From positions 764,416,173-764,480,172 of the forward strand of contig NC_081408.1 of the NCBI RefSeq assembly GCF_030272615.1: a stretch of DNA of 64,000 bases, given 5' to 3'. The stretch is from Cryptomeria japonica. Its lineage: Eukaryota > Streptophyta > Pinopsida > Cupressales > Cupressaceae. Within the stretch, counting starts at the first letter, position 1. Every line of letters begins with the position of its first letter. The translations under genes were made by a program, and so were the position numbers. This document shows, piece by piece, positions 54,828-64,000 of the stretch. A model generated the notes under the pieces. The model was not told the DNA's origin. It saw only the letters and a list, made by a program, of their open reading frames with translations, and did not search any database.

Positions 54828-57194
54828 TGTCATGTCCCTATCTTTGACAAAAAAACAAAAAAAAAAGAACAATTGTGCGATCAAGACTGGTAGCTTTGGT
54901 AGCGTTTTCAAGTGGTTAAAGTAATAAGTTACATGGTACCAATACTAGGTGAAAGGGAAAGTTTAAAATATCTTATCCAATTAACATCCATATGGTTATA
55001 GCAGACAGAGCAAGTGATAAACAAGAGCATCAAATAATAAAGATAACACTCATTGATATATCCATTACCGATCAAAAAATGACAAAAGAATAATCAATAT
55101 AGATTAGCGATATAATGGGAAGGAATTAATTAACATCCATAGTCAGTATACATCAACGAATCTCTCTATACGATGATCATGGGGAACGAAGGTAGTATCA
55201 ATAAAAGGATACGATGATAACATAATTATCATCGTTGATGAGTTAGGTACTAATCCTAACCAATGCCAAAGATGCAATTAATAAAATATTTAATCGATAT
55301 GTTTTTGATTAAAAAGTAGTGTTAACTACGGTGCTGATCCTTTACATAGTCAGAGACTATCAAAAATACATTTACAACAACTAAAACTTTACAAAACAAC
55401 AACCTAGACCCAAATCAAGGAGGGGTAGGGACACCTGAGCCAAGAGGGGTATGGGGGGGGCGGGGTGGTAAATTTCCCCTTTTGCTTGCAACAAGCAACA
55501 GTCCAGGCAATACTGCCATTGGGACCATCAAGAGAGTGATCAAGTGGAAAGGTCCTCACTTGGGAATCATTAGTAGATTCAAAGGAGTGCAGCTGCGAGG
55601 CAACAACCGGCTGCTGTAGAACAACATAGGACTGTTGCAGAACAACGACAAGGGGTTGTTGTAGAACAACAATAGGTTGCTGCAGAGGGGTGGCTCCAGG
55701 AGTGGAAGCAGTAGGTGTAGAGCAAAGATGCACATTGGAGGCGACAAGAGTTAAATCCAAAACGGGAGCCATTAGAGTTGGATTGTCACCAACAACAACA
55801 CCCTCTTGAGAGGATTCAATCGAAACAGAGTCAAAAGCATTGATTGTCAAGTGATCTTCAATAGCCTCCTTCCACCAAGTAGCATCACCTCTGTGGTGAG
55901 AGAGAGAATAGTCCGAAGCCAAGTGACCTATTGAGAAGCACCTTCGACAGCGAAAGGGGAGGCCCTCATAATCCAGCGTTTGAGTCCATGGCCTATCCCC
56001 AACCATAAGAACCACATCCTTAGGGAGGGGCAAAGATACACCAACATCAATCAATAGGCGGGCAAAGGTAGAATGACCCATGGAAAACATGGCATGATCA
56101 ACCTTCAAGAAGTTGCCAATGAAATTACCAATGGCCTCGAAACAAGAAGGTTCCCAGAAATGGAGGGGGAGGTTGGGGAGGCGTACCCAAACCGAATGAA
56201 TAGTTAGAGATTCAGTAAGGGGGTTGAAAGAAGGGGTGACTACATAAAGGCAAATGCACATCGGTTATGAAGAGGAATGAACGCTGTTGAATAAATGCGC
56301 TCTCTTGAGAAGAGATAGAAAGTAGGAATAGACATGTTTGTTGAAAATTTTCATATCATCTGTAAGATATATAAATGCACTCTTTCCCACTCCATTTGGG
56401 ATTATGCAGTGGCAAGCAATAATAATGCAAATCAAGGATGACACTAAGAGATGGTAGATATTGAAGATATACATAAAAAATAGCATCTATTATTGACTTG
56501 TTGACTTTTATATATAAATTGAAATACCAACACCGAAACATATTTAATTGATATGTTATAGAAAAGGTGTGACTACTTAAAGGCAAATGCACATTGGTTA
56601 TCAACAAGAATGAACGCTATTGAAGAAATGCGATCTCTTGAGAAGAGATAGAAAGTAGGAACGAACATGTTTGTTGAACATTTTCATACCATCTGTAAGG
56701 TATATAAATGCACTCTTACCCATTCCATTCGGGATTATGTAGTGACAAGCAATAATAATGCAAATCAAGGATGACACTAAGAGATGGTAGATATTGAAGA
56801 TATACATCAGAAATAATGTCTATTATTGAGTTGTTGACTTTTATATATAAATTGGAAATACCAACAACGGTACCTATACATTGCGTAATCAGATTGACAT
56901 ATGAAAGTCAACAACTCAATAATAGACTATGTTACTATATTGATTGTAAAATTCAGTATCAGATATAGAGATCAAGATCATCTTACATACATTCAATTGT
57001 TAAATCAAAGATTGCAGAGATATTTGTTCTTATGTCATCATATTATAAGTTGTAACAATGTGAATTATAATCTATCATTTGTGTATTAATATCATTTATC
57101 ATCTTTTTTAAGATTCATTTTGGAAAGAAGTCCCTTGCAATTGATTTACAAATTAATTGTTCCCTTCTTCCTAAAGCACTGAGACAAGGGGACA
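54828..57194 (+). repeat. Gypsy 3' LTR, rearranged
   Basis: LTR start at 54828-54998, an unrelated AT-rich insert (about 54999-55380), a minus-strand LINE fragment (to about 56280), LTR sequence resuming at 56284, a ~333 bp tandem copy (56236-56568 and 56569-56895), then the LTR end to 57194. A short inverted piece near 56904-56930 repeats GTCAACAACTCAATAATAGA. Confidence 0.7.
55404..56261 (-). pseudogene. LINE ORF1-like fragment (DUF4283/CCHC) inside the Gypsy LTR
   Basis: A 285-residue frame. VWVRLPNLPLHFWEPSCFEA, IGNFIGNFLKVDHAMFSMGH, FARLLIDVGVSLPLPKDVVL and YEGLPFRCRRCFSIGHLASD match the DUF4283 plus zinc-knuckle module found in ORF1 of plant L1-type LINEs and related gag-like proteins. 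The knuckle C-X2-C-X4-H-X4-C has Tyr for the last Cys. A Gln/Val-rich tract (LQQPIVVLQQPLVVVLQQ) follows. The N-terminus is cut at the LTR junction, so this is a fragment. Confidence 0.75.
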
Positions 57195-59062
57195 TTACAT
57201 CTTGCCAATAGTATTGTATCTTTGTTACTATTATGTTGAGAAAATAAACCTTAGATGCACTTGCTAGCAAATTATTTGTGACTGATAAATAACTTTTTAA
57301 TATTTTTCTAAGTTATATTTTAACCTCTTATTGTAGTTAATTTGTGCATAACTAAATAAAATGTTTACTGTCCGTAAGCAACTTGATTTTAATCTTAATG
57401 GCCAAAAGCTAAAACATTATAATGACCACAGGGCAAAATAAACAACTTTCCATATTATTTTGCTGTTATAATTGATGGCCAAATAAGCCTATTTGTTATT
57501 GCAAACCAATATTTATGGTCAACCTGTTGTAGTCCATGAGCTGTAAAAGGTGCAGAAATGATAGCAACATGAAGGATAGCGTAGGAAATGATATCGTAAA
57601 AACATTGTAGAATGGAGCAGTGCGTGAGATAACATGAAAATGTAATAGCGTTGGAAATAAAGCAATGCATATTTTTTCGAGCAGATTATAATATATAGAT
57701 TTTATGATTTTGAGTAATGTTCTGTAGCAGTATTTTAATCACCTCATGGAAGGAGAGGAGGATCCATTGTCTTATTACTTTTTCGTTAAAAATTGGTTTT
57801 TGGTCAATATTAATTCATTTTATTTTTATATAGGTTAATCACACAAGATTAAGGGAATAATAAATTTAATATTTATGAATGTTTAAATATTTTTAATATT
57901 AAAGGAACATTCAAATATTAGATTAAATGTATGGAAACATTTACTCGTGAGTTGAATTTTGTGTCATAATGGGAAGTTTGAAATATTTTTAATTATGACT
58001 TTCTTATCAAGAGTAGTGGGAAATTGAAATATTTCTAATTAATGATTTTCCCACCAAGAACAAATTTGTAAAGCAAGAGTGGAGGGGGAAATTAAAATAT
58101 TTTTAATTAATGATTTTTCCACGAAGTACAAATTTGGAAAGTTAGAGTGGAACAAAAATTTGTAATATTTCTAATTAATGATTTTTCCACCAAATTGGCC
58201 AAATACAAGATAAATATTTAAAGCATATTTAAATTTTTTGATCTTTATGTCATTTCTACTTCTCAATTTCTCATTGTATAAACTTTATGTTCTATAAAAT
58301 TCTTCAGTGTATAGAAACCCATTGGAGATTGGAGGATTGTGAAGGAAACCCATGAGTTTTAGGTGGATAGTGGATGAAACCCCCTTGTTCACACATATCA
58401 ACTTCATCTAGAGGTTGCATTGGAGGTTCAAGATTAACAATTTTGGTAGTTTTCAATTGTTTGTGTTCAAGATTCTAATTATGTTGTTGTAGTGATTCCA
58501 TATATCTTTTGAGAGGTTTGTTGATGTTATTGATCTTGTTATTGGTGTTTACAAAGCCATTGATGGTATTCAATTGTAATAATTTTTATGGGGTTTGCTT
58601 ATAAATTAGAGTTTTAAGATATTTACTTTGTTGTTGTTGCAAGTCAAGTTTCAAATCTGACAATATGCTTTTGGATATCATAAAATACATTTCAATGGTG
58701 TTCTATAAAGTTTCATTTAATTTAACGTCCTTAATGCAAGACTAACTAACTAGTTTTGGTGTTTTCGATGAAATTTGGTATAATATTTCTAAATCTATTT
58801 TCCATTTGTGAATCTATTGGAGTTTGAAAATATTTACTTAGAATTTGATTTGAATGTTCTCCACTTTAGCAAGTCCTAGGTGATTGGAATATGCAAACAA
58901 GGTCCTTCTCAAAATACTTTCAATTTGAACCTCTAGCACTGCTTTAAATGCATCATAGATTGATGCAAGTGGAGGGTTATTTGCAAGAATCTCTTTGTTG
59001 AAAGGTTGCCAATATATGCACCTCTGTCAAAGAAATTATATCCTTGAATTGCATCATCAAGG
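57195..59062. other. Gene-free AT-rich sequence
   Basis: No gene recognised. It includes a short tandem repeat, listed separately. Confidence 0.4.
57970..58205. repeat. ~65 bp tandem repeat, about four copies
   Basis: Units contain AATATTTCTAATTAATGATT, TTTCCACCAAG, and ACAAATTTGGAAAG-like parts followed by AGAGTGGA. Copies are diverged. Confidence 0.7.
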
Positions 59063-60188
59063 TGTTACTACTTATTAAGTTGCCATTAGTTTTATGTAAA
59101 AAGTCATTCTATATACTCTAGTCGGTTACCTCTACCGAAATATTCAGTCGGTATACACACAACAGTTGGTTATAGAAGAAAGTAGTCTCAGAGCTTAGTA
59201 TACACCGAGCAGTCTACCGAGCAGCAAAGATGATACACCGAGTGAAACGTGTTACCAGATTCATTGAACCTGGACACACACATGAAAACGTGTTACAAGA
59301 TCGAGGAACAAAGAACCGTTATCACATTGGAAATTGCACTTCAAGATTTTGTATGATTTCGAGGTCATTTATCCAATGAAATATTTTGTATAGTTATTCA
59401 TTCGAGAAATCATGTTTGTAAGATCGAAGCATGAACTTGATCACTGTCATAAGAGATATATATATATATAGCATGAAATAAGGATCAGACATAAGTGTAT
59501 GAAGAAAAAAAAGATAAGGAAGCACTGAGTATTGTGACTATTAGAGACACAGAGGTCACCGAGAAGCATTTTAGAGAACAGTCAAAGAACAGAGTAAACA
59601 AAAGGGTTTACCGAGCTACTTTATGGGTTATCGAGGTATGCTATAAGCAAGGTAATCTTATTTGAGCACATAGGATCTGCTATAACATTTCAGATGTGAA
59701 GTTGCAGATATTTGTAATAATTTTATTGTAATATTTTGAAGTTGTAAGAGAAACCTTTAACAGGGTAAAAGACTCTAACAAAGTCTATAAATTGTAAAGC
59801 CTTTAACCAGGTGCAACATTTATATTAAGTGTTGTAAAATCCTTTAGCAAGGTAGATCTAATAGATCTTGATACTCCTAACAGGGTAAGCTATCAAAAAT
59901 AGCTAAACATGTAGCTCTAACCGAGCAACCTTTATTATTGCAGTAGTGAAGTTGTGGGTGCCATCCCCACTGCACTTTTTCTCTCTACCCAAGAGTTTCT
60001 GCGTAACCAAAATATATGTGTTATGGAGTGAATCATGTATGATTGTTATTTATTTGTTTTAGCATTATATTATGTTACAACAATATTCAGTTTATGCATA
60101 ATAGTAAAGTTATTGTTGAGAAAAAGATTTGAGGTACCGATTCACCCCTCCCCTCTCAGTACATTAGCTTTCCATATTGGGCCTAACA
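59063..60188 (+). repeat. 5' LTR of element S
   Basis: The right end is secure: CCTAACA followed after two bases by the primer site. The left end is placed at TGTTAC (59063) because TGTTA mirrors TAACA, but without the second LTR it is provisional. A TATAAAT at 59786-59792 could be the core promoter. Repeated CTAACAGGGTAA phrases lie in the 3' third. Confidence 0.5.
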
Positions 60189-60250
60189 ATTGGTATCAGA
60201 GCTTGAATCTTGGAAAAGGGTTTAACAACCTAAAGAGAAAGATCTTATCA

Positions 60251-61603
60251 ATGGAAGGCTATAAACAATCTCGAAGAATTGTGTATCTACAAGAAGAGTT
60301 GGATCATGCTAATCAAGTGATTGTTGACATGCAAAGACAAATGCAAAAATCATTGAAAGTTAGAAGAAGATTATCTGATGATTTGTAGGACTCTCAAGAG
60401 TTAGTGGAATAAATTGAAACATCATCTGAGAACAGTATGTCTGAAGAGACTGAAGAAATGATTGAAGTATTGAAAGAAAAGAACAAAGCACTGACTGATC
60501 AGCTAAAAGCAATGAAAAGAGAACATGAACATTTCAGCACATAGATGACTGAAAATATTGATGTATTGAGGACAGCTGAGGATAAAGTAAGAGATCTAGA
60601 AAGAGAAAATCAACAACTTAAAGCATTAGTATCTGAAAAGAATGATGAAATCACAAGGTTGACTGGTATTCAACAAAATTTGTCAGATCAATTGGGTTAT
60701 GCACATCATGGTGCAAATCTGAAAGATGATGAGAATCAAGCATTAAAACTTGAAGTATCAAGGTTGACTGATGAACTTGAAACAAAGAATAAATCCAAAG
60801 AAACACTGAAGAAGAGTTATGAAGCATCAAAGATGTTGGATGAACAACTTAATACAAGAAGACCCAACAAAGATGTAGGACTCAGTTACAAAGGAAAAGA
60901 CTCTATCGAGAAAGGAATCCATACTACCGAGAGAGGAGAATCATCAAAGCAAGCTAGAAATAAGAAGAATATCAAAGTAAAGAAGCCTATTTGCAACTAC
61001 TGTGGAAATCAAGGTCATACTGCTAATATGTGCCAAATCAGAAAAGGTAAGCAACCGGATGTCACAAAGTCTAATGGTTATTGTCACAATTGCAATAAAT
61101 ATGGTCACACATCTAACCAATGTAGGACAAAGTCTTCTAGCAATTATCAGAAGGCAAAATTCAAAGGATTTTGTAAAAACTGTAATAGATATGGACATAT
61201 TACCGAGAAGTGTTAGTTTAAGCAAAAGAACTATATGTGGTCTGCACACCGAGCAAATCCTAGAGGCTACCAAACTCACATAGATCCTTACTGACAATAT
61301 TCTGCAGTACCATGGGATTACAATACAAGGATATGGTGTGAATGTTGTGGAAGATATGGACATATAAGTGCCAACTGCTTTATAAGGTTTGGAATGAAAA
61401 ACCGAAGATCATGGAGAAATCCTGGTATGACATGTTTTCATTGTCACAAAGTTGGACACTTGGCTGGAGATTGCAGAGATCAACCAAGAAGAGATATTGA
61501 AGAGATAAAAGGCAAATTACATATGATTTGGAGAAAGAAGGAAATTGTGTCAAATGAAGAAAGCACCTTACCTACCGAGTTAGGTGCACCTATTCCAAAT
61601 TAA
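60251..61603 (+). pseudogene. Element S gag: coiled coil and five zinc knuckles
   Basis: One frame of 451 codons from ATG 60251 (MEGYKQSRRIVYLQEELDHA) with five in-frame stops (60386, 60410, 60542, 61214, 61292). Long heptad-like helices (EETEEMIEVLKEKNKALTDQ; DKVRDLERENQQLKALVSEK) precede five complete C-X2-C-X4-H-X4-C knuckles at 60992-61033, 61082-61123, 61172-61213, 61337-61378 and 61433-61474. Two of the stops follow KC and PY where Trp codons are plausible, so G-to-A change is the likely cause. Gag would bind and pack the element's RNA; one or two knuckles is usual, so five is notable. Confidence 0.8.
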
Positions 61604-62130
61604 TCGGTAAAAGTATGAAGGGACTGCATTCTCTCAAAGGTTAAATCTTAACAGTTCCTATTTTAGTATGTACTTAATTCAAAATCTGCATAGCTAAGAT
61701 GTATTAGAAATTTTATAGTCTTTTTGAGCAAAATACAGGAAGCCTGTCAAGTCGGTAAATGCAGGAAGGCTGGCTACTCGGTTAAAACACAAAAAGGAAA
61801 GTAAATCGGTTTAGTGGAACCGAGTGCATTTAATGTTTTTGACCTAACCTACACGGAGCCCGATAAGGTATATTGTGTACTTAAAACATTTACGTGGTCA
61901 TTTTACATTTACCAAGTTTTCAAGAGAGCAGAGCAAGCAATTCCAAGGCGATCAAACCTCCTCTGAAGCAAAATTCAGGGTATTTACATCAATCTCAATG
62001 CATTGTCAAGCTAGTTTACCGATCACATCTGTTGAGAATTTCTGTTTCATATTTGCTAAGAGGAAAGCATCTACCTTTTGAAAGTCTTCAAACCCTAAGG
62101 ATCTTTGTTAGTATTTATCCGAAATCTACA
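61604..62130 (+). other. Spacer between gag and the extra ORF of element S
   Basis: No protease signature (D-S-G/T-A) was seen. It is AT-rich with ACCGAG motifs and may hold a promoter for the next ORF; this is speculative. Confidence 0.35.
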
Positions 62131-64000
62131 ATGGCACCTAAGATCCAAGAGCCCATTGTTGTTAAGAATGTTGAAAAGCCCTCACTAAAATACTCTTTAA
62201 CTCCCAAAGTTGCATTTGAACCGGATGACAAAACTGCATTTTCACTCATTCCGGATAAGGTTTTGCTAGTTGAGGATGTCAGATTCTTCACCAAATGTCG
62301 TGTTGAGGAACTCGGTCATGTTGAAATCAATGATACATATGATGAATTGTGCATTGATGGGAAATTGGATAGCAAGTAGGAATACATTAAAATCAAGGGA
62401 TTGACTGAAGCCCTAACCTATCCCCGTGTATTCAAACCCCAGTGGGTCAAGTTTGTTCTGAGTAGAGTTCATGATGATTTCATGTGGTTAGAGGAACAAC
62501 CATTCAAAATTACCAAGGAAATCATTCATTTGATCATTGATTACCCTATTTATGATCATGCACGAGCTCATAAATGATATCATAGAAGGAATTGATCAGC
62601 TTAACCGGAGTGGAATCTGATTGTAGAGGATTGAAATTGAACAATGTGATAGATGCAAAGCTGAAGTTTGCCATTAGAGTAATTTGTTATTGTTTCTTCC
62701 AATCGGCAAGGGAAAATAGTGTACCCTGTGCAGCAGTCGACTTAGTCTATAAAATTGTGAAGAAAGGCATGAAAATTGATTTGTGCAAAGTATTGTTGAA
62801 AAACCTATTTGAGAATCTCAATACCATAAGAAAGCTGAAGAAGAACAACTTGGCGAATACATTGAAGTTTGGATCACTTCTAGTATGCATGTTTTTCTAT
62901 TTTGAGAAATTCTTTCCATCAGTCGGTAAAGTAGTTTGGGAGCTACACCGACCAATCACCCATCAAATCAATGACTACATCAAACGTCTAGGTGATAACT
63001 TTAATGATATTTTGGATTATTTCAGTAAGTTTCAAGAGAAGATGCATAACAGGCATAGAATTCGACCCCAGTTAGTGGAAAAATACAAGGATGACATATG
63101 TTTTGAAGTAGACACCGACTATTGCTATGTGAATGCTGTGGAACCAAGAACTCAATCTTTGCCACCGATGGGTTATGAGATTTATTTTGACATCACACAA
63201 CAGCAGATATATGCTTTTCTAACATTACCAAGGCATGCTACCGAGGTGAGATATGGTACATATGAAGAAGTGAAAGAAAAAGTTAAGATGGGCATTGTAG
63301 TACCCAAGGCTACAAGGAAGGCAACAAAAATGATCAAGGCATTATCAGAGAAATTTGGAGAAGGTTCTTCCTCCACACCTGTAAAAGGCACTCTAGTCAT
63401 CACCAAAGAGGAATCTGAAGCTCAAGAGGCAGCTATTACATTAAGCACTGAATTGCCTAAAGGGAAAGTTCTGAAAAGAAAGAAACAGGATACATCAAAG
63501 GTATCACCGACTCCCTCAGCAAAGCGACCTAATACAAGAGCATCAACAGCTTCACCGAGTAACAAACCAAAGAATGTTGCCACACCTAAGGTAACAAAAA
63601 CTTACAAGAAATCTACTCAGAGACTCATTTTGGCTAAAGAGTCTAGTGACACTGAATCTGAGGACAAAAGTAAATTTCAGATTGTCAAGAGTACAAAGGA
63701 AAATGTATATTGTGTTGAAATTTTTTGTGCTAATCTGAAACAATACAATGGATTTGGATCATTCAGATATGTTTAGTATGAATCCAGAAATGATGCCGAA
63801 AAGAGACAAATAGAAGAAGCTGTCATCTGCACACTTTTGAAATTCCGACTGGTCCCATTGGAAGCATCTAATTCTCTTCCAAAAGAATTGTATGTGCATA
63901 TTGATAACAGGTGAAAATATGTAATGGACTCGAAAAAACAGATTAGAGAAAGAAGTCTGGTACATCTCTTTCTAGACATGTCGGTAGATGAGATCAAAGA
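62131..64000 (+). pseudogene. Unrecognised extra ORF of element S, running off the window
   Basis: ATG at 62131 (MAPKIQEPIVVKNVEKP). Reads through a TAG (62377), KGLTEALTYPRVFKPQWVKF and FMWLEEQPFKITKEIIHLII, a frameshift near 62575, then the long frame 62592-63776: LISLTGVESDCRGLKLNN, FAIRVICYCFFQSARENSVP, FGSLLVCMFFYFEKFFPSVG, YIKRLGDNFNDILDYFSKFQ. The C-terminal part is Lys/Ser/Thr/Pro-rich (KRKKQDTSKVSPTPSAKRP), suggesting a basic, disordered, possibly nuclear tail. Further stops at 63774 and about 63912. It is mostly helical with no zinc, protease or polymerase motif. It may be an element-specific accessory protein or a captured host gene. Confidence 0.5.

Larger units (their letters stand above)
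46337..57194 (+). mobile_element. Gag-only Gypsy-type element with nested insertions
   Basis: LTRs start TGTCATGTCCC (46337 and 54828) and end CAAGGGGACA (52540 and 57194). The 5' LTR is followed by TGGTATCAGAGC after six bases, and CAAGGAGGGGAGAC precedes the 3' LTR. The interior encodes a Gypsy gag but no pol. Flanking pentamers GCTCA and TTACA do not match, so the target duplication is lost or ends are misjudged. The 5' LTR was split by family C and partly duplicated; the 3' LTR gained a LINE fragment and its own duplication. Confidence 0.78.
59063..64000 (+). mobile_element. Copia-like LTR retrotransposon S, right end outside window
   Basis: A 5' LTR, primer site TGGTATCAGAGC (60191-60202), a coiled-coil gag with five zinc knuckles and a further long broken ORF. 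The long gag with several knuckles recalls Sireviruses or related Copia lineages, but pol lies outside the window, so lineage is unknown. ACCGAG/CTCGGT motifs are scattered through LTR and coding sequence. Confidence 0.75.

Overview
This window is nuclear DNA from a seed plant, most likely a large-genome gymnosperm such as a conifer. The plant call rests on Copia and Gypsy LTR retrotransposons primed by initiator-Met tRNA (TGGTATCAGAGC-type primer sites), a plant-type RNase H (RVT_3) fragment and one plant-specific gene start. The conifer call is an inference from dense nested, decayed elements and very long gene-free stretches. There is no bacterial or organellar gene, rRNA, tRNA or CRISPR array.

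Host content is small. The only credible host gene is the first exon of a NUCLEAR FUSION DEFECTIVE 6-like mitochondrial/plastid small protein (1510-1768). What looks like its long intron carries a degenerate ~66 bp tandem array (1810-3022, resuming 6718-7010) split by insertions.

Layout: 3227-6509 is a gag-only Copia (family A). 7063-16830 is a decayed Copia whose left LTR is inverted and whose RT gene is split by a 3.96 kb solo-LTR-like insertion (11185-15146). 20370-25686 is non-autonomous family B with a truncated family C copy nested inside. 26861-30930 is a 270 bp repeat array interrupted by a 1.1 kb miniature LTR element. 32978-34212 is a probable hAT derivative. 38721-44819 is a nearly complete but inactivated Copia (family D, minus strand). 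45379-46239 is a solo family A LTR (minus). 46337-57194 is a gag-only Gypsy element; its 5' LTR holds a family C element (46473-51397) and its 3' LTR holds a LINE ORF1 fragment and a duplication. From 59063 to the window end is a Copia-like element S with a five-zinc-knuckle gag and an additional ORF I do not recognise.

The most unusual signal is shared by the unrelated families A, B and D (and weakly the miniature element). Between the last coding sequence and the polypurine tract each carries an array of short hairpins in which the loop is constant and the stem changes from copy to copy while staying complementary. Families A and B share the loop GAGTAG, B also has TTGAGWGACTY with four different perfect 7-bp stems, and D has 8-nt loops ending in CAC. 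Families A, B and D also share the tract CTAGCTAAGAGGGAG immediately before the 3' LTR. Other candidates for novelty are a long acidic ORF replacing integrase/RT in family C and the extra ORF of element S.
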